Source: a virus. Taken from it: a DNA stretch of 21,678 nucleotides. Made by a program: the position numbers and the translations under genes. The stretch is from positions 1-21,678 of IMG/VR virus record IMGVR_UViG_3300005262_000098; one strand, written 5' to 3'. Below are positions 1-6,300 of this stretch, piece by piece. The stretch's first letter is position 1. Each line of letters starts with the position of its first letter. Under the pieces are notes generated by a model that was given only the letters and a program-made list of their open reading frames with translations, ran no database searches and was not told where the DNA came from.

Positions 1-480
1 ATGATGCGTTGGCCGTCCGATGGCCCTACCAGCGGCAACGATGATGACGATTGGAATATGGATGGCGGCCTTGAGGCTTGGAACACCGAGCCGAAGAAGA
101 AGGTCGCCATAAACTACCCCGGCTTCAACACTACCCGCGATCCTATGAAGGAATATTACGATCGGCTTGGGTTCGATCCAGCTACGATGGAACATGCGGA
201 CTTGGTAAGGCTCGAGGACGAAGCTCATCAGCGGTGGCTTGCTGAGGTCCCGAGCTTGCCGCTGAACAAACTTGAGAGAAAGGTCATGGCGCAACTCGCT
301 GCGACGGGAGCGAACGTAAAGATCTCATCGAAGGAGCTTAAACACTGTGGTCCAGATACAGAGGAGCGCCTGTTGGCTCGGGGTTTCATCAAGACCTTCC
401 CGATGGTGAAGTTCCCTGATCGGGTCGGATTCTACATGTTGACCGAGGCAGGCTATGGGGAATGGAAATCTCGGCAATGA
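1..480 (+). CDS. Hypothetical protein, C-terminal winged-helix-like
   Basis: This is an open frame of at least 159 residues that touches the left edge, so the true start may lie upstream. The N-terminal 30 residues are acidic with an Asp run (DDDD near residue 14). The last ~70 residues look like a small winged helix: helices around LERKVMAQLAATG, a likely recognition helix, then LLARGFIK and a beta hairpin ending YMLTEAGYGEW. That ending is common in small winged-helix proteins. I do not recognise a family or function. It overlaps the next gene by ATGA, so the two are probably translated together as part of the left early or regulatory cluster. Confidence 0.6.
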   Translation: MMRWPSDGPTSGNDDDDWNMDGGLEAWNTEPKKKVAINYPGFNTTRDPMKEYYDRLGFDPATMEHADLVRLEDEAHQRWLAEVPSLPLNKLERKVMAQLAATGANVKISSKELKHCGPDTEERLLARGFIKTFPMVKFPDRVGFYMLTEAGYGEWKSRQ

Positions 481-689
481 CCAAGCGAGCCATATTCACC
501 AATGCTGAACTGAAACGAATGGCCGATTTGGCAAACTCCGAAGGCGTCGTGGTCGAGCTTGAGCGAGAAGGTTCAATTATTCGCGTGATGCCCTTTAGGT
601 CTTCTCACGTCATCAGACCAAAGGCATCACGGGAAAGAGAGGCCGAAACAGCTTTAGTCGAATGGCTCGCAAGCCAAGAGCATAAGTGA
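477..689 (+). CDS. Small protein, tandem paralogue 1 (MTRAAF type)
   Basis: The protein has 70 residues. I chose the ATG at 477 because it overlaps the previous stop as ATGA and gives an N-terminus, MTKRAIFTNAELKRM, like that of the following gene. The pattern is a helix with small residues (ADLANSEG) followed by a beta strand pair around VVVELEREGSIIRV. Similar small proteins starting MTRA.F are, as far as I recall, frequent in Rhizobiales prophages and islands near excisionase-like genes; their function is unknown. It is the first of three related proteins in a row. An upstream start at 462 is possible but less likely. Confidence 0.65.
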   Translation: MTKRAIFTNAELKRMADLANSEGVVVELEREGSIIRVMPFRSSHVIRPKASREREAETALVEWLASQEHK

Positions 690-696
690 GGTTGTC

Positions 697-1002
697 GTGA
701 CCCGTGCAGCTTTCCGTCAAGCTGACATCGAGCGCATAATCCGGGCAGCAAAGGCGGCCGGTGCCATAGTGCAGATCGACCTGCGGACGCTCGTGGTGAC
801 AATCCATCCTGACAGAGCTGATGGAATCAAAATCCCAGCGAGTATGGCGCCAGACGGCCCAGAGAACTGGGATGACCTACAGCCGGAAGACTTCACGTCA
901 TTGGCCGAATGGCAGGCGTGGAGAGATCGAGAACGTGTTCGCGAAACGGCGGCCGCCCAAAGCTCACCCAAGCGAAGACTTGGCCGCAGACCGAAGACAT
1001 AA
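697..1002 (+). CDS. Small protein, tandem paralogue 2 (MTRAAF type)
   Basis: This 101-residue protein starts at GTG 697, seven bases after the previous stop. Its first 40 residues (MTRAAFRQADIERI..., AKAAGAIVQIDLRTLVVTI) match the layout of the proteins before and after it: an amphipathic helix, then a two-strand hairpin. It has an extra C-terminal part rich in Trp, Asp and Glu (ENWDDLQPEDF, EWQAW) and ends in a basic tail (RRLGRRPKT). The family occurs in rhizobial prophages without known function. The acidic-aromatic middle and basic tail might mediate protein or DNA contacts, but that is a guess. Confidence 0.65.
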   Translation: MTRAAFRQADIERIIRAAKAAGAIVQIDLRTLVVTIHPDRADGIKIPASMAPDGPENWDDLQPEDFTSLAEWQAWRDRERVRETAAAQSSPKRRLGRRPKT

Positions 1003-1044
1003 GGTGAACTTCATTCCTTGTGATGATTGCGCTGGAGATCCGAA

Positions 1045-1230
1045 GTGGAAAGCGAACGATATAGTTGGAGAAGGGCAGCGATTCGCATGGCAGCCGATGT
1101 CGCCAAGGAGAAGGATGTAATCATCAGACTCGAAAGGGACGGCTCCATCACCGTATCGCCCGCTGACATTTCCGCCACCGATGCATTGAGAGAGTTCATT
1201 GCTTCAAAGACAGATCCAGAAATTTTCTGA
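1045..1230 (+). CDS. Small protein, tandem paralogue 3
   Basis: This protein of about 61 residues repeats the pattern of its two upstream neighbours: a basic helix (RRAAIRMAADVAKEKD), then IIRLERDGSITVSP, which resembles VVELEREGSIIRVMP in the first copy. I prefer GTG 1045 because a GGAGA sequence at about 1034 gives good Shine-Dalgarno spacing and the start then aligns with paralogue 1. TTG 1027 and ATG 1087 are alternatives. The C-terminus (ATDALREFIASK) resembles the ETALVEWLASQ end of copy 1, so copies 1 and 3 look closest to each other. The function is unknown. Confidence 0.55.
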   Translation: MESERYSWRRAAIRMAADVAKEKDVIIRLERDGSITVSPADISATDALREFIASKTDPEIF

Positions 1231-1243
1231 GGCCCTGGTATCT

Positions 1244-1579
1244 ATGGTAGACGACCAAATCGGCGATGATGACCCAATTCCGCTAGCTGTCGCCGCCAAG
1301 ATTCTTTTCCGCGGAACGGTGACAAAATCCTCGCTGCGCACTGAGGCGCGAAAGGGCAACCTTGAAGTTATTCGAATTGCTAACAAGGACTTCGTGACGA
1401 AGCGGGCCGTTCGGAGAATGATCGAGCGGTGCACTATCCCAGCGAAGGAACTGCCGGCAACTTCATCGCCGAGGACAGAGAATTCTCCAGTAACAGCCCA
1501 GGAGGCATTGCGTTGGCGCCTCAAGGCCAGACGCGAAGGTAAGTTGTCAACAAATGATCAGAGCGGGAGTTCGAAATGA
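1244..1579 (+). CDS. Excisionase-like helix-turn-helix protein
   Basis: The protein has 111 residues. The first 70 carry a short MerR/excisionase-like DNA-binding layout: DPIPLAVAAKILF as first helix, SSLRTEARKGNLEVIRI as recognition region and wing, then KDFVTKRAVRRMIERC. Proteins with this exact layout are common beside integrases of Rhizobiales prophages and islands. The rest is a polar tail rich in Ser, Thr and Lys. ATG 1244 is preferred because it precedes the conserved domain directly; a longer start at 1199 would overlap the previous gene. Its stop overlaps the next start as ATGA. Likely role: excision or transcription control, by inference from the fold only. Confidence 0.6.
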   Translation: MVDDQIGDDDPIPLAVAAKILFRGTVTKSSLRTEARKGNLEVIRIANKDFVTKRAVRRMIERCTIPAKELPATSSPRTENSPVTAQEALRWRLKARREGKLSTNDQSGSSK

Positions 1580-1797
1580 CGAATAAGATCATCGATACAA
1601 ACTCGTTTGCCGATCGGTTTCTCAAGCTCCGCGAGGTCAAAGTGATGACTTCGCTTGGGTCGACAACGATCTATAAGATGATGAACGAGGGCAGATTCCC
1701 GAGGCCCCGCCAGTTAGGGCCGGCGTGCGTTCGGTGGATGGAATCCGACATTGAAAAATGGATGGAAGATCTTCCGATAAGAGGGACTGAACGGTAG
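1576..1797 (+). CDS. AlpA-family phage regulator
   Basis: This 73-residue protein fits the AlpA-type winged helix throughout its length. It reads FLKLREVKVMTSLGSTTIY (first helix and turn), then KMMNEGRFPRP (recognition helix and the typical G.FP.P turn), the wing RQLGPACVRW and the closing helix ESDIEKWMEDL. AlpA proteins are small activators or excisionase-like factors that bind DNA near prophage promoters and attachment sites. It overlaps the upstream HTH gene by ATGA and is followed after two bases by another candidate DNA-binding protein, so the three probably act together. Its target site is not visible. Confidence 0.8.
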   Translation: MTNKIIDTNSFADRFLKLREVKVMTSLGSTTIYKMMNEGRFPRPRQLGPACVRWMESDIEKWMEDLPIRGTER

Positions 1798-1799
1798 CC

Positions 1800-2174
1800 G
1801 TGGTTGATGAACCTGGGCGCGTGCGTCTCGAGGATATGATTGGCCACGATGAGTTGGTTGAAAAATACGACTGGCTTAGCGGTCAGATGCTCAACAAGTG
1901 GAAGAGCACCGGGGCAATCAGGTTCTTCCATGGCGCCCGAGGAAAGGTCATGTACCCGCTGCAAGACGTGGAAGCGGCATTGAACGCCGATCTGCAGCTA
2001 GGAGAAGCCGTTGCTCCCGGGCAGAAACCGGTGATGACAAGCCAAGGAAAGATGGTACCTGCGTCTTCAACAATGTCCGAAGCCGACCAAATCAGAGAAC
2101 GCATGTTCCGTGAAAGCTTAGTACCAAGGAATCGGCGCAACAGTGGCACGATAGGCGGGAGGACTCGAAAATGA
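1800..2174 (+). CDS. Helix-turn-helix protein, excisionase-like
   Basis: This 124-residue protein starts at GTG 1800, just after the AlpA-like gene. Residues ~12-65 show a short winged-helix layout: HDELVEKYDWLSGQMLNKWKSTGAI as helix-turn-helix, FFHGARGKVMYPLQDVEAAL as wing and last helix. The YPLQDVEAAL ending is typical of excisionase and MerR-like small DNA-binding proteins. The C-terminal half is polar and probably disordered, with a basic end (RNRRNSGTIGGRTRK). No catalytic motif is visible. It is the last gene of the left cluster; a 122-base gap follows. Confidence 0.6.
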   Translation: MVDEPGRVRLEDMIGHDELVEKYDWLSGQMLNKWKSTGAIRFFHGARGKVMYPLQDVEAALNADLQLGEAVAPGQKPVMTSQGKMVPASSTMSEADQIRERMFRESLVPRNRRNSGTIGGRTRK

Positions 2175-2296
2175 TCCCTGGCGACTTTCGCAAGTCCTAG
2201 TCTACAAGCCGACCGTAACCTAAGGGAGAATTCTCGCCATCGACATTCGCGCTAAATGTCAGCATGATGGTCTCACCTACCCTAGGGAAAGTTATT

Positions 2297-2662
2297 ATGC
2301 GTATTCCAATACTTGGCATTGCTGCGGTTGTCTTCTTGAGCTCGACCTCTCTGAGCTTTGCGGTCACATATCGCGCGCTATCGTCATTTCCTCAGCAGAC
2401 GAGGGATATTTATATCGCCGGCGTTGGTGAAGGAGTCTTCTGGTCGAATGCCGCAGCTCAGAGCCATGGAGATCCAGGTATGTATTGCCCGCCCCTGAAG
2501 CTGGGTATTACCGGAAATCAATATGTGAAACTTCTCGACGACTATGTTGCCGACAAGGCGCATTACCGATCGGATTTTTCGCCCCCGGACTCAGAGGTCG
2601 GGTTTCTTATGATCCTTGCATTGACCGACGCTTTTCCCTGTACGAATGGTCAGGGCAACTAA
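2297..2662 (+). CDS. Exported small protein, Rap1a/Tai-like
   Basis: The ATG at 2297 lies behind AGGGA and gives 121 residues. Residues 1-22 form a clear signal peptide (hydrophobic core, SFA before the predicted cut). The mature ~99 residues hold two Cys (64 and 115), enough for one disulphide. The layout DIYIAGVGEGV, then YCPP, then a predicted helix, then ILALTDAFPC resembles the Rap1a/Tai immunity fold, where the second Cys sits in a F.C ending. That family includes periplasmic immunity proteins of T6SS effectors, but many members are uncharacterised. No effector partner is visible here. The family match is by eye and moderate. Confidence 0.6.
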   Translation: MRIPILGIAAVVFLSSTSLSFAVTYRALSSFPQQTRDIYIAGVGEGVFWSNAAAQSHGDPGMYCPPLKLGITGNQYVKLLDDYVADKAHYRSDFSPPDSEVGFLMILALTDAFPCTNGQGN

Positions 2663-2681
2663 GAACTTGGGGAAGTATTCG

Positions 2682-2999
2682 ATGCGGTCTTTATTCTTGG
2701 GCATGGGACTCGCACTTGTCACCGTCCCAGCACTCGCGAAGCAAGAATCGGAGTTTGTTGAAAAGGTTGCTATCTTGGCCGTCGGTCAAGGTGTCTGCGG
2801 AATGCCGGTGGATGACGGCGGAGCCATGCAGATGGCTATAGGCTCGGCAATGATCCAACTGGCAATCAGCAAGGACGCCGTCATCGCGCGTGCAAGGAAA
2901 CGTGCCCATCGCATTGTAGACGACATACAGCTGCACCGAACTCAAAACACGTTCTGCCATGCATTCACCTACTATCTGCAGAACGGCTATCCGCGCTAA
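2682..2999 (+). CDS. Exported small protein, unknown
   Basis: This 105-residue protein starts 20 bases after the previous stop. Residues 1-19 are a signal peptide (MRSLFLGMGLALVTVPALA). The mature part has two Cys (39 and 92) and a long helical middle (AMQMAIGSAMIQLAI, then ARARKRAHRIVDDI). It is not obviously similar to its upstream partner except in size, export signal and Cys pair. I chose the internal ATG because it begins the signal peptide; the upstream in-frame start at 2646 would overlap the previous gene. The family is not recognised. The tandem arrangement suggests two periplasmic proteins made together. Confidence 0.6.
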   Translation: MRSLFLGMGLALVTVPALAKQESEFVEKVAILAVGQGVCGMPVDDGGAMQMAIGSAMIQLAISKDAVIARARKRAHRIVDDIQLHRTQNTFCHAFTYYLQNGYPR

Positions 3000-3030
3000 T
3001 GGCCCTGTCGACGTTGCAGGAGTGGTGATC

Positions 3031-3255
3031 GTGCGCGTTGCACCCGATGTCACTTTACGATCAGTCGCGCTCAGTCTTCCCGATCCTGTCGTGGATGGCC
3101 GGGATCGCGCGGCTTGCGCGGCCTGGTACGGAGCGGTGGTTCTGTGTCGCGCAGCAGTGGGCGAGATGACTTACGAGGAAGCTTTGTCATGCCCGCAGTC
3201 CAGCAGACAAAGCCGAGGGAGTCGAGTCGGAACAACGTTTCGCTTGCGTGGTTAG
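3031..3255 (+). CDS. Possible small protein, unknown
   Basis: This possible 74-residue ORF starts at GTG 3031 with AGGAG at about 3018-3022. Its middle, RDRAACAAWYGAVVLCRAAVGEM followed by TYEEALSCP, has three Cys and looks like a helix pair, which is more protein-like than a chance frame. The ends are low in recognisable features and the C-terminal 20 residues are basic and polar. It directly follows the two exported proteins but has no signal peptide itself. It may be a chance ORF. Confidence 0.3.
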   Translation: MRVAPDVTLRSVALSLPDPVVDGRDRAACAAWYGAVVLCRAAVGEMTYEEALSCPQSSRQSRGSRVGTTFRLRG

Positions 3256-3309
3256 CTCATAGGTGGCTGGGTGGTCGGCCACCATGGCGTTGGCCTGAGG
3301 CTACGTCAT

Positions 3310-3342
3310 GCCCGCCGCCTCCACTCATCGCGGGCGGCGGGC
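3310..3342. other. Perfect 10-bp GC-rich hairpin
   Basis: An inverted repeat with arms GCCCGCCGCC and GGCGGCGGGC around a 13-base loop lies between the small ORF ending at 3255 and the converging DUF6894-type gene. There is no T run on either side, so it is not a classical intrinsic terminator. It could still separate converging transcripts. Confidence 0.4.
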
Positions 3343-3365
3343 GCTGTCACGTGAGGCTTCACTGA

Positions 3366-3596
3366 TCAGTCGAGCACAAATCTAAAGGGTAATGTCAGGA
3401 CGACATTGCCGCTTTCGTCGGTAACCTCAAACCGCATCCCATCGATAGGGTCGCCATCAAGCACCATATCCGCAATCATTTCCCGGGCAGCTGTAAATGC
3501 TTCCTTTTTGGCCGCCTCGACGTCGGGAAAATCGACGCCTTGATCGTCCGGGCTGAAGATGTCGCCACTACGGATATGGAAATAATACTTTGGCAT
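3366..3596 (-). CDS. DUF6894-type small protein
   Basis: The protein has 76 residues. The pattern MPKYYFHIRSGD, then DDQGVDFPDVEAAKKEAF, then a helix and a final strand pair FEVTDESGNVVLTLPF matches DUF6894, a short family very common in Rhizobiales. Members are single-domain proteins of 70-90 residues with no established function. The start at 3596 is the family's conserved MP.YYF start; the frame stays open to 3809 but the extra residues do not look like the family. The gene points against its neighbours, so it is a separate transcription unit. Confidence 0.75.
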   Translation of the reverse strand: MPKYYFHIRSGDIFSPDDQGVDFPDVEAAKKEAFTAAREMIADMVLDGDPIDGMRFEVTDESGNVVLTLPFRFVLD

Positions 3597-3841
3597 GCCG
3601 CTGAAACTGATCAACCGATGGTTTGTTCCGGTACCCAACTCTTGACGGCGGCGTCTGATGGCGTTCCCCTTGCAAAGCGAGGCTAGGTCATCCACGCCGT
3701 CTACACTCACCAGCGGCAGGGCGCCACCTGAGAAGGCCATTTGGCTGCTCGCCTCGCAACACCTGGGAACATTTTCTCTAGTGAAATGTTCGGTCGGCAA
3801 GGAGATCAACCACCTTCCTGTTCAACTGGTTCGGTTTCCCC

Positions 3842-3884
3842 GGCCCGCCGCAAAGCAGGATTCCCTCAGAGCCCGCGGCGGGCC
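3842..3884. other. Perfect 10-bp hairpin
   Basis: The arms are GGCCCGCCGC (3842-3851) and GCGGCGGGCC (3875-3884), with a 23-base loop. There is only a short TT after the stem on the + strand. It resembles the hairpins at 3310-3342 and 4001-4027 in stem length and GC content. Its role is unknown. Confidence 0.4.
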
Positions 3885-4000
3885 TTCCGTCGATATCTCG
3901 TTAGGAACAAAGCTCGGGGAGCAGAGTTTGGTGCATGCGAGTGCCGGGTGTGCGGAACTCGCGGCTACGTCGGCAATCACCAAGTCTGACGGCGCAGCCA

Positions 4001-4027
4001 GGCCCGTCGCTTGGGGGGCGACGGGCC
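4001..4027. other. Perfect 10-bp hairpin, terminator-like stem
   Basis: The arms are GGCCCGTCGC (4001-4010) and GCGACGGGCC (4018-4027), with a 7-base loop. No T run follows on either strand. It lies 45 bases before the frameshifted small gene at 4072, so it may close an upstream transcript or structure the leader of that gene. Confidence 0.45.
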
Positions 4028-4071
4028 GAACGAACTTTGACCGTGTCGCCTGATATCACTACAGTTTAGAA

Positions 4072-4309
4072 ATGAGCGATATTCTCCCCCCCCCCCCTCG
4101 TCAGCAAAGATCATCCCGACCGGCATCTCTGTTGCCAGTTCGCATTGCATGGCGCGTTCGCCGGTGTTGCTAATAGAGCGGTGGCCGCCGGCTGGTCCGC
4201 AATGGAAATTGCGGCCGCTCTTGTCGACCTGGCAGACAATCATTTGCTGGGGCTTATCACGATCGGCGAAGTTGAAGCCATTGTTGAGGCGATCCGAAAG
4301 CAATCCTAA
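4072..4309 (+). pseudogene. Small helical protein, frameshifted in a C12 run
   Basis: ATG 4072 opens MSDIL and runs into twelve C at 4086-4097. As written the frame then goes wrong. With eleven C the reading continues through PPPLVSKDHPDRH, a Cys pair (HLCCQF) and a strongly helical C-terminal half (ANRAVAAGWSAMEIAAALVD, NHLLGLITIGEVEAIVEAI) to TAA 4309, giving 78 residues. The downstream frame is clearly protein-like, so this is one gene with a single-base change. It could be a sequencing error, a true loss, or a slippage-controlled switch. I do not know the family. No good Shine-Dalgarno is visible. Confidence 0.6.
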
Positions 4310-4400
4310 TTTTCTTGCGAGCGGCGGGAACATATTCGCCAGACCGCGGTTCGAACATCAGCGAACTCTTTAGTTCGTCCCGCGGCGTCGCCTCCGCGGT

Positions 4401-4435
4401 AGCCCGTCACGCGCCGGTGACGGGCTTTTATTTTG
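4401..4435 (+). terminator. Intrinsic terminator, + strand
   Basis: A perfect 10-bp stem (AGCCCGTCAC and GTGACGGGCT) with a 6-base loop is followed directly by TTTTATTTT. It would end transcription coming from the small gene at 4072-4309 and separate it from the gene starting at 4493. A smaller hairpin (CGAACT, AGTTCG, 4362-4377) stands just before it. Confidence 0.75.
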
Positions 4436-4492
4436 CCCATCTTGACTCTCTTCCTTCCCCAGAACATTTTGAGAACAAACTACGGAGCTGAA

Positions 4493-4804
4493 GTGGCCGA
4501 GAAAGCGGGTGCGCCGGCTGTCGCGGCGCTGCGATATAAATGGCGGGTGACCTGGCCGAATCCAGAAGACGCGGATAGCCATAAGACGGATTTCTGCGGA
4601 TGGGATGGAGAGATCAGAATAGGCCGGATCAGGCTCGAGTCGGGTGGACCGGTAAAGGGCCTGTGGCAGTGGAGTGGCCAAGGCCCGATAGTCAGGCAGA
4701 GATTGCTACCGCACCAAGGATATGAAGAGACCGCGAGGAAAGCTGCCCGGATGGTCGAGGATTATTACGACCGGCTGATGGCTCACAATGGTGACGACGG
4801 GTGA
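4493..4804 (+). CDS. Hypothetical protein, Trp/Gly-rich
   Basis: GTG 4493 sits 5 bases behind GGAG and starts right after a terminator, giving 103 residues; the longer start at 4433 would begin inside the terminator's T run. The protein reads as a small beta-rich domain (RYKWRVTWPNPE, DFCGWDGEIRIGRIRLESG, GLWQWSGQGP) followed by a helix (EETARKAARMVEDYYDRLM). The pattern of a strand with W.W and a closing helix is common in small rhizobial hypothetical proteins with an unknown role. The SRAP gene starts 49 bases downstream, possibly on the same transcript. Confidence 0.6.
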   Translation: MAEKAGAPAVAALRYKWRVTWPNPEDADSHKTDFCGWDGEIRIGRIRLESGGPVKGLWQWSGQGPIVRQRLLPHQGYEETARKAARMVEDYYDRLMAHNGDDG

Positions 4805-4853
4805 AGACGCGTCCTAGAGGGTGCTGAGGCTAAACGAAAGGGAGAGAGTAGGA

Positions 4854-5597
4854 ATGTGTAACCTCTACAATGTCACTACAAACCAGGAAGCCATCCGACA
4901 ATTCACCAGGGCAATGATCGACAGCATCGGCAACCTACAACCATCGCTCGACCTCTATCCCGACCAAATGGGTCCGATCGTCCGGAATACAGGGGCCGGC
5001 CGTGAATTGGCGATGGTGAGATGGGGACTTCCGAGTTCGCAACAGGCGCTCATGCAGGCCACGAAAAAACGCGCCGACAAGCTCCAGGCAAAGGGCACAC
5101 CATTCGACTTCGGCCAGTTATTGAGGATGGAGCCAGATGGCGGCACGACCAACGTCAGGCGCACCGATAGCAAACATTGGACCCGCTGGCTCGGCGTCGA
5201 AAACCGATGTGTTGTGCCATTCACACGGTTTGCTGAACCGGACCACGGAAGCCGTGTGGAGGGAGGCCGCGTTCCGAATGCATGGTTTGCCGTAAACGAT
5301 GATCAGCCGCTCATGTTCTTTGCGGGCATATGGGTGCCGCAATGGCGATCGGTTCGAAAGATCCGGGAGGGGGAGGTTACCGTCGATCTCTATGGTTTCC
5401 TGACAACGGAGGCGAACAGGGTCGTTGGCGAAATCCATGAAAAGGCGATGCCGGTCATTCTTCGGAACGTGGAAGAGATCGAACTATGGATGACTGCCTC
5501 ATGGGAGGAAGCGAAGCGGCTTCAACGTCCCCTGCCGGACGACGAGCTGCTAATGCTCTTCTCGGAAGAGCCTGAGAGGAGCAAGAGCAATGTCTAA
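4854..5597 (+). CDS. SRAP (YedK/HMCES-type) DNA-lesion shielding protein
   Basis: This 247-residue SRAP protein starts at ATG 4854 because the family needs Cys2 after removal of Met1. Cys2 forms a covalent thiazolidine link with abasic sites in single-stranded DNA. Visible family elements are MCNLYN at the start, W57 in MVRWGLP, Asn100 in TTNVRR (substrate-binding Asn/Arg region), Glu128 in FTRFAEP, and His195 in IHEKAMP (active-site Glu and His). The length fits the family (~220-250). SRAP proteins act in the cytosol on replication-associated AP sites and are often carried near prophages or SOS genes. It overlaps the next gene by 8 bases. Confidence 0.93.
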   Translation: MCNLYNVTTNQEAIRQFTRAMIDSIGNLQPSLDLYPDQMGPIVRNTGAGRELAMVRWGLPSSQQALMQATKKRADKLQAKGTPFDFGQLLRMEPDGGTTNVRRTDSKHWTRWLGVENRCVVPFTRFAEPDHGSRVEGGRVPNAWFAVNDDQPLMFFAGIWVPQWRSVRKIREGEVTVDLYGFLTTEANRVVGEIHEKAMPVILRNVEEIELWMTASWEEAKRLQRPLPDDELLMLFSEEPERSKSNV

Positions 5598-5895
5598 ACG
5601 ACTTGATGATCTGACCGAATTGGTACAGGAAATCGACGCTAGGGCGTATGTCAGTGAGATGTTCGCAGCCCAACTTCTATTGCGGGTCGGGCTTCTTTTT
5701 GACAACCCGCGCGGCTTTGTTTCCGAAGTCATCGAGAATGTTCGCCGCGACTTGGTAGCAGGCTTGAGCGGTGTCGGCACCGCGGAGGGTGTTCAAAGAG
5801 GAACGGATGCCGTCAACCACTTGGAGAGCTTTCACCGACGTCTTCAGCCGATTTTGGACGAACTTCCTTCATCGGCCCCGCCGAGCGTAAACTGA
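5590..5895 (+). CDS. Hypothetical helical protein
   Basis: This 101-residue, mainly helical protein starts within the last codons of the SRAP gene (8-base overlap), which points to coupled translation. It reads as helices around LDDLTELVQEIDARAYVSEM, FAAQLLLRVGLLFD, SEVIENVRRDLVAGL and a final LESFHRRLQPILDEL. There are no Cys, membrane segments or catalytic motifs. The family is not recognised. Its only functional hint is the tight link to the lesion-shielding gene. Confidence 0.65.
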   Translation: MSKRLDDLTELVQEIDARAYVSEMFAAQLLLRVGLLFDNPRGFVSEVIENVRRDLVAGLSGVGTAEGVQRGTDAVNHLESFHRRLQPILDELPSSAPPSVN

Positions 5896-5896
5896 C

Positions 5897-6092
5897 ATGA
5901 GCGACGAACAACGACAGACGCTGACACGTGGGCCGACCCTCTACGAACATTACTGCGAAGGGGCCGGCTGCAAGAAATGGGGCGCGCTCGGCTACGATAT
6001 CGGCCCGCGGCGAGACGCGCTGGTTTTGCTTTGAGCATCGCTGGGACGAATACCCCATGCCAAAGGGTGGCGCAGCAAGAGGCTGTTTTTGA
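5897..6092 (+). pseudogene. Small Cys/His protein, frameshifted
   Basis: ATG 5897, one base after the previous stop, opens MSDEQRQTLT, then YEHYCEGAGCKKWGALGYDI, and is cut short by TGA 6034. Removing one C in the CCC at 6004-6006 restores the frame: GETRWFCFEHRWDEYP and on to TGA 6092, giving 64 residues. The restored protein has C...C...C..H spacing typical of a small zinc-binding fold; similar Cys/His small proteins are frequent in rhizobial genomes. The single-base change may be a sequencing error or true decay. It is the second such shift in 2 kb. Confidence 0.55.
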
Positions 6093-6263
6093 CCGCCGGA
6101 CGGCCTGATTTCCACGACATTTTACGAATATCTTGCGCCGGTCCCCTTTGGTAATTTTCACCGCGCTAAAGGGCTGGTTCCCCGGCGTAGGATCGTGATC
6201 CTCGGCCAGCGTAACGTAGAAAATAGCGCTGGCCGAAACACCGCAGGTTCATTGGCGGGACAA

Positions 6264-6300
6264 ACAAAAAAGCCCCTATCCGGGATAGGGATAGGGGCTT
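6264..6300 (-). terminator. Intrinsic terminator, - strand
   Basis: A perfect 12-bp stem (AAGCCCCTATCC at 6270-6281, GGATAGGGGCTT at 6289-6300) with a 7-base loop is followed, read on the - strand, by a run of T (A run at 6266-6271). It is placed to end the - strand transcript that carries the membrane pair at 6804-7807. The G-rich arm repeats GGGATA, so slippage-prone pairing is possible. Confidence 0.75.

Larger units (their letters stand above)
3597..4071. other. Non-coding stretch with two strong hairpins
   Basis: No gene here could be supported. The + strand frame ending at 3989 finishes with a Cys-rich end (CECRVCGTRGYVGNHQV) and might be the tail of a small zinc-binding protein, but no start is convincing and the frame runs through a hairpin. 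Two perfect 10-bp inverted repeats lie at 3842-3884 and 4001-4027. Confidence 0.4.

Noticed and set aside
3597-3809. N-terminal extension of the DUF6894-type protein
   Set aside because: The added 71 residues do not resemble the family, whose conserved start lies at 3596.
5844-6161. - strand frames of about 100 residues
   Set aside because: They are antisense to the 101-residue gene and to the frameshifted Cys/His gene, and are basic, low-complexity sequences typical of shadow frames.
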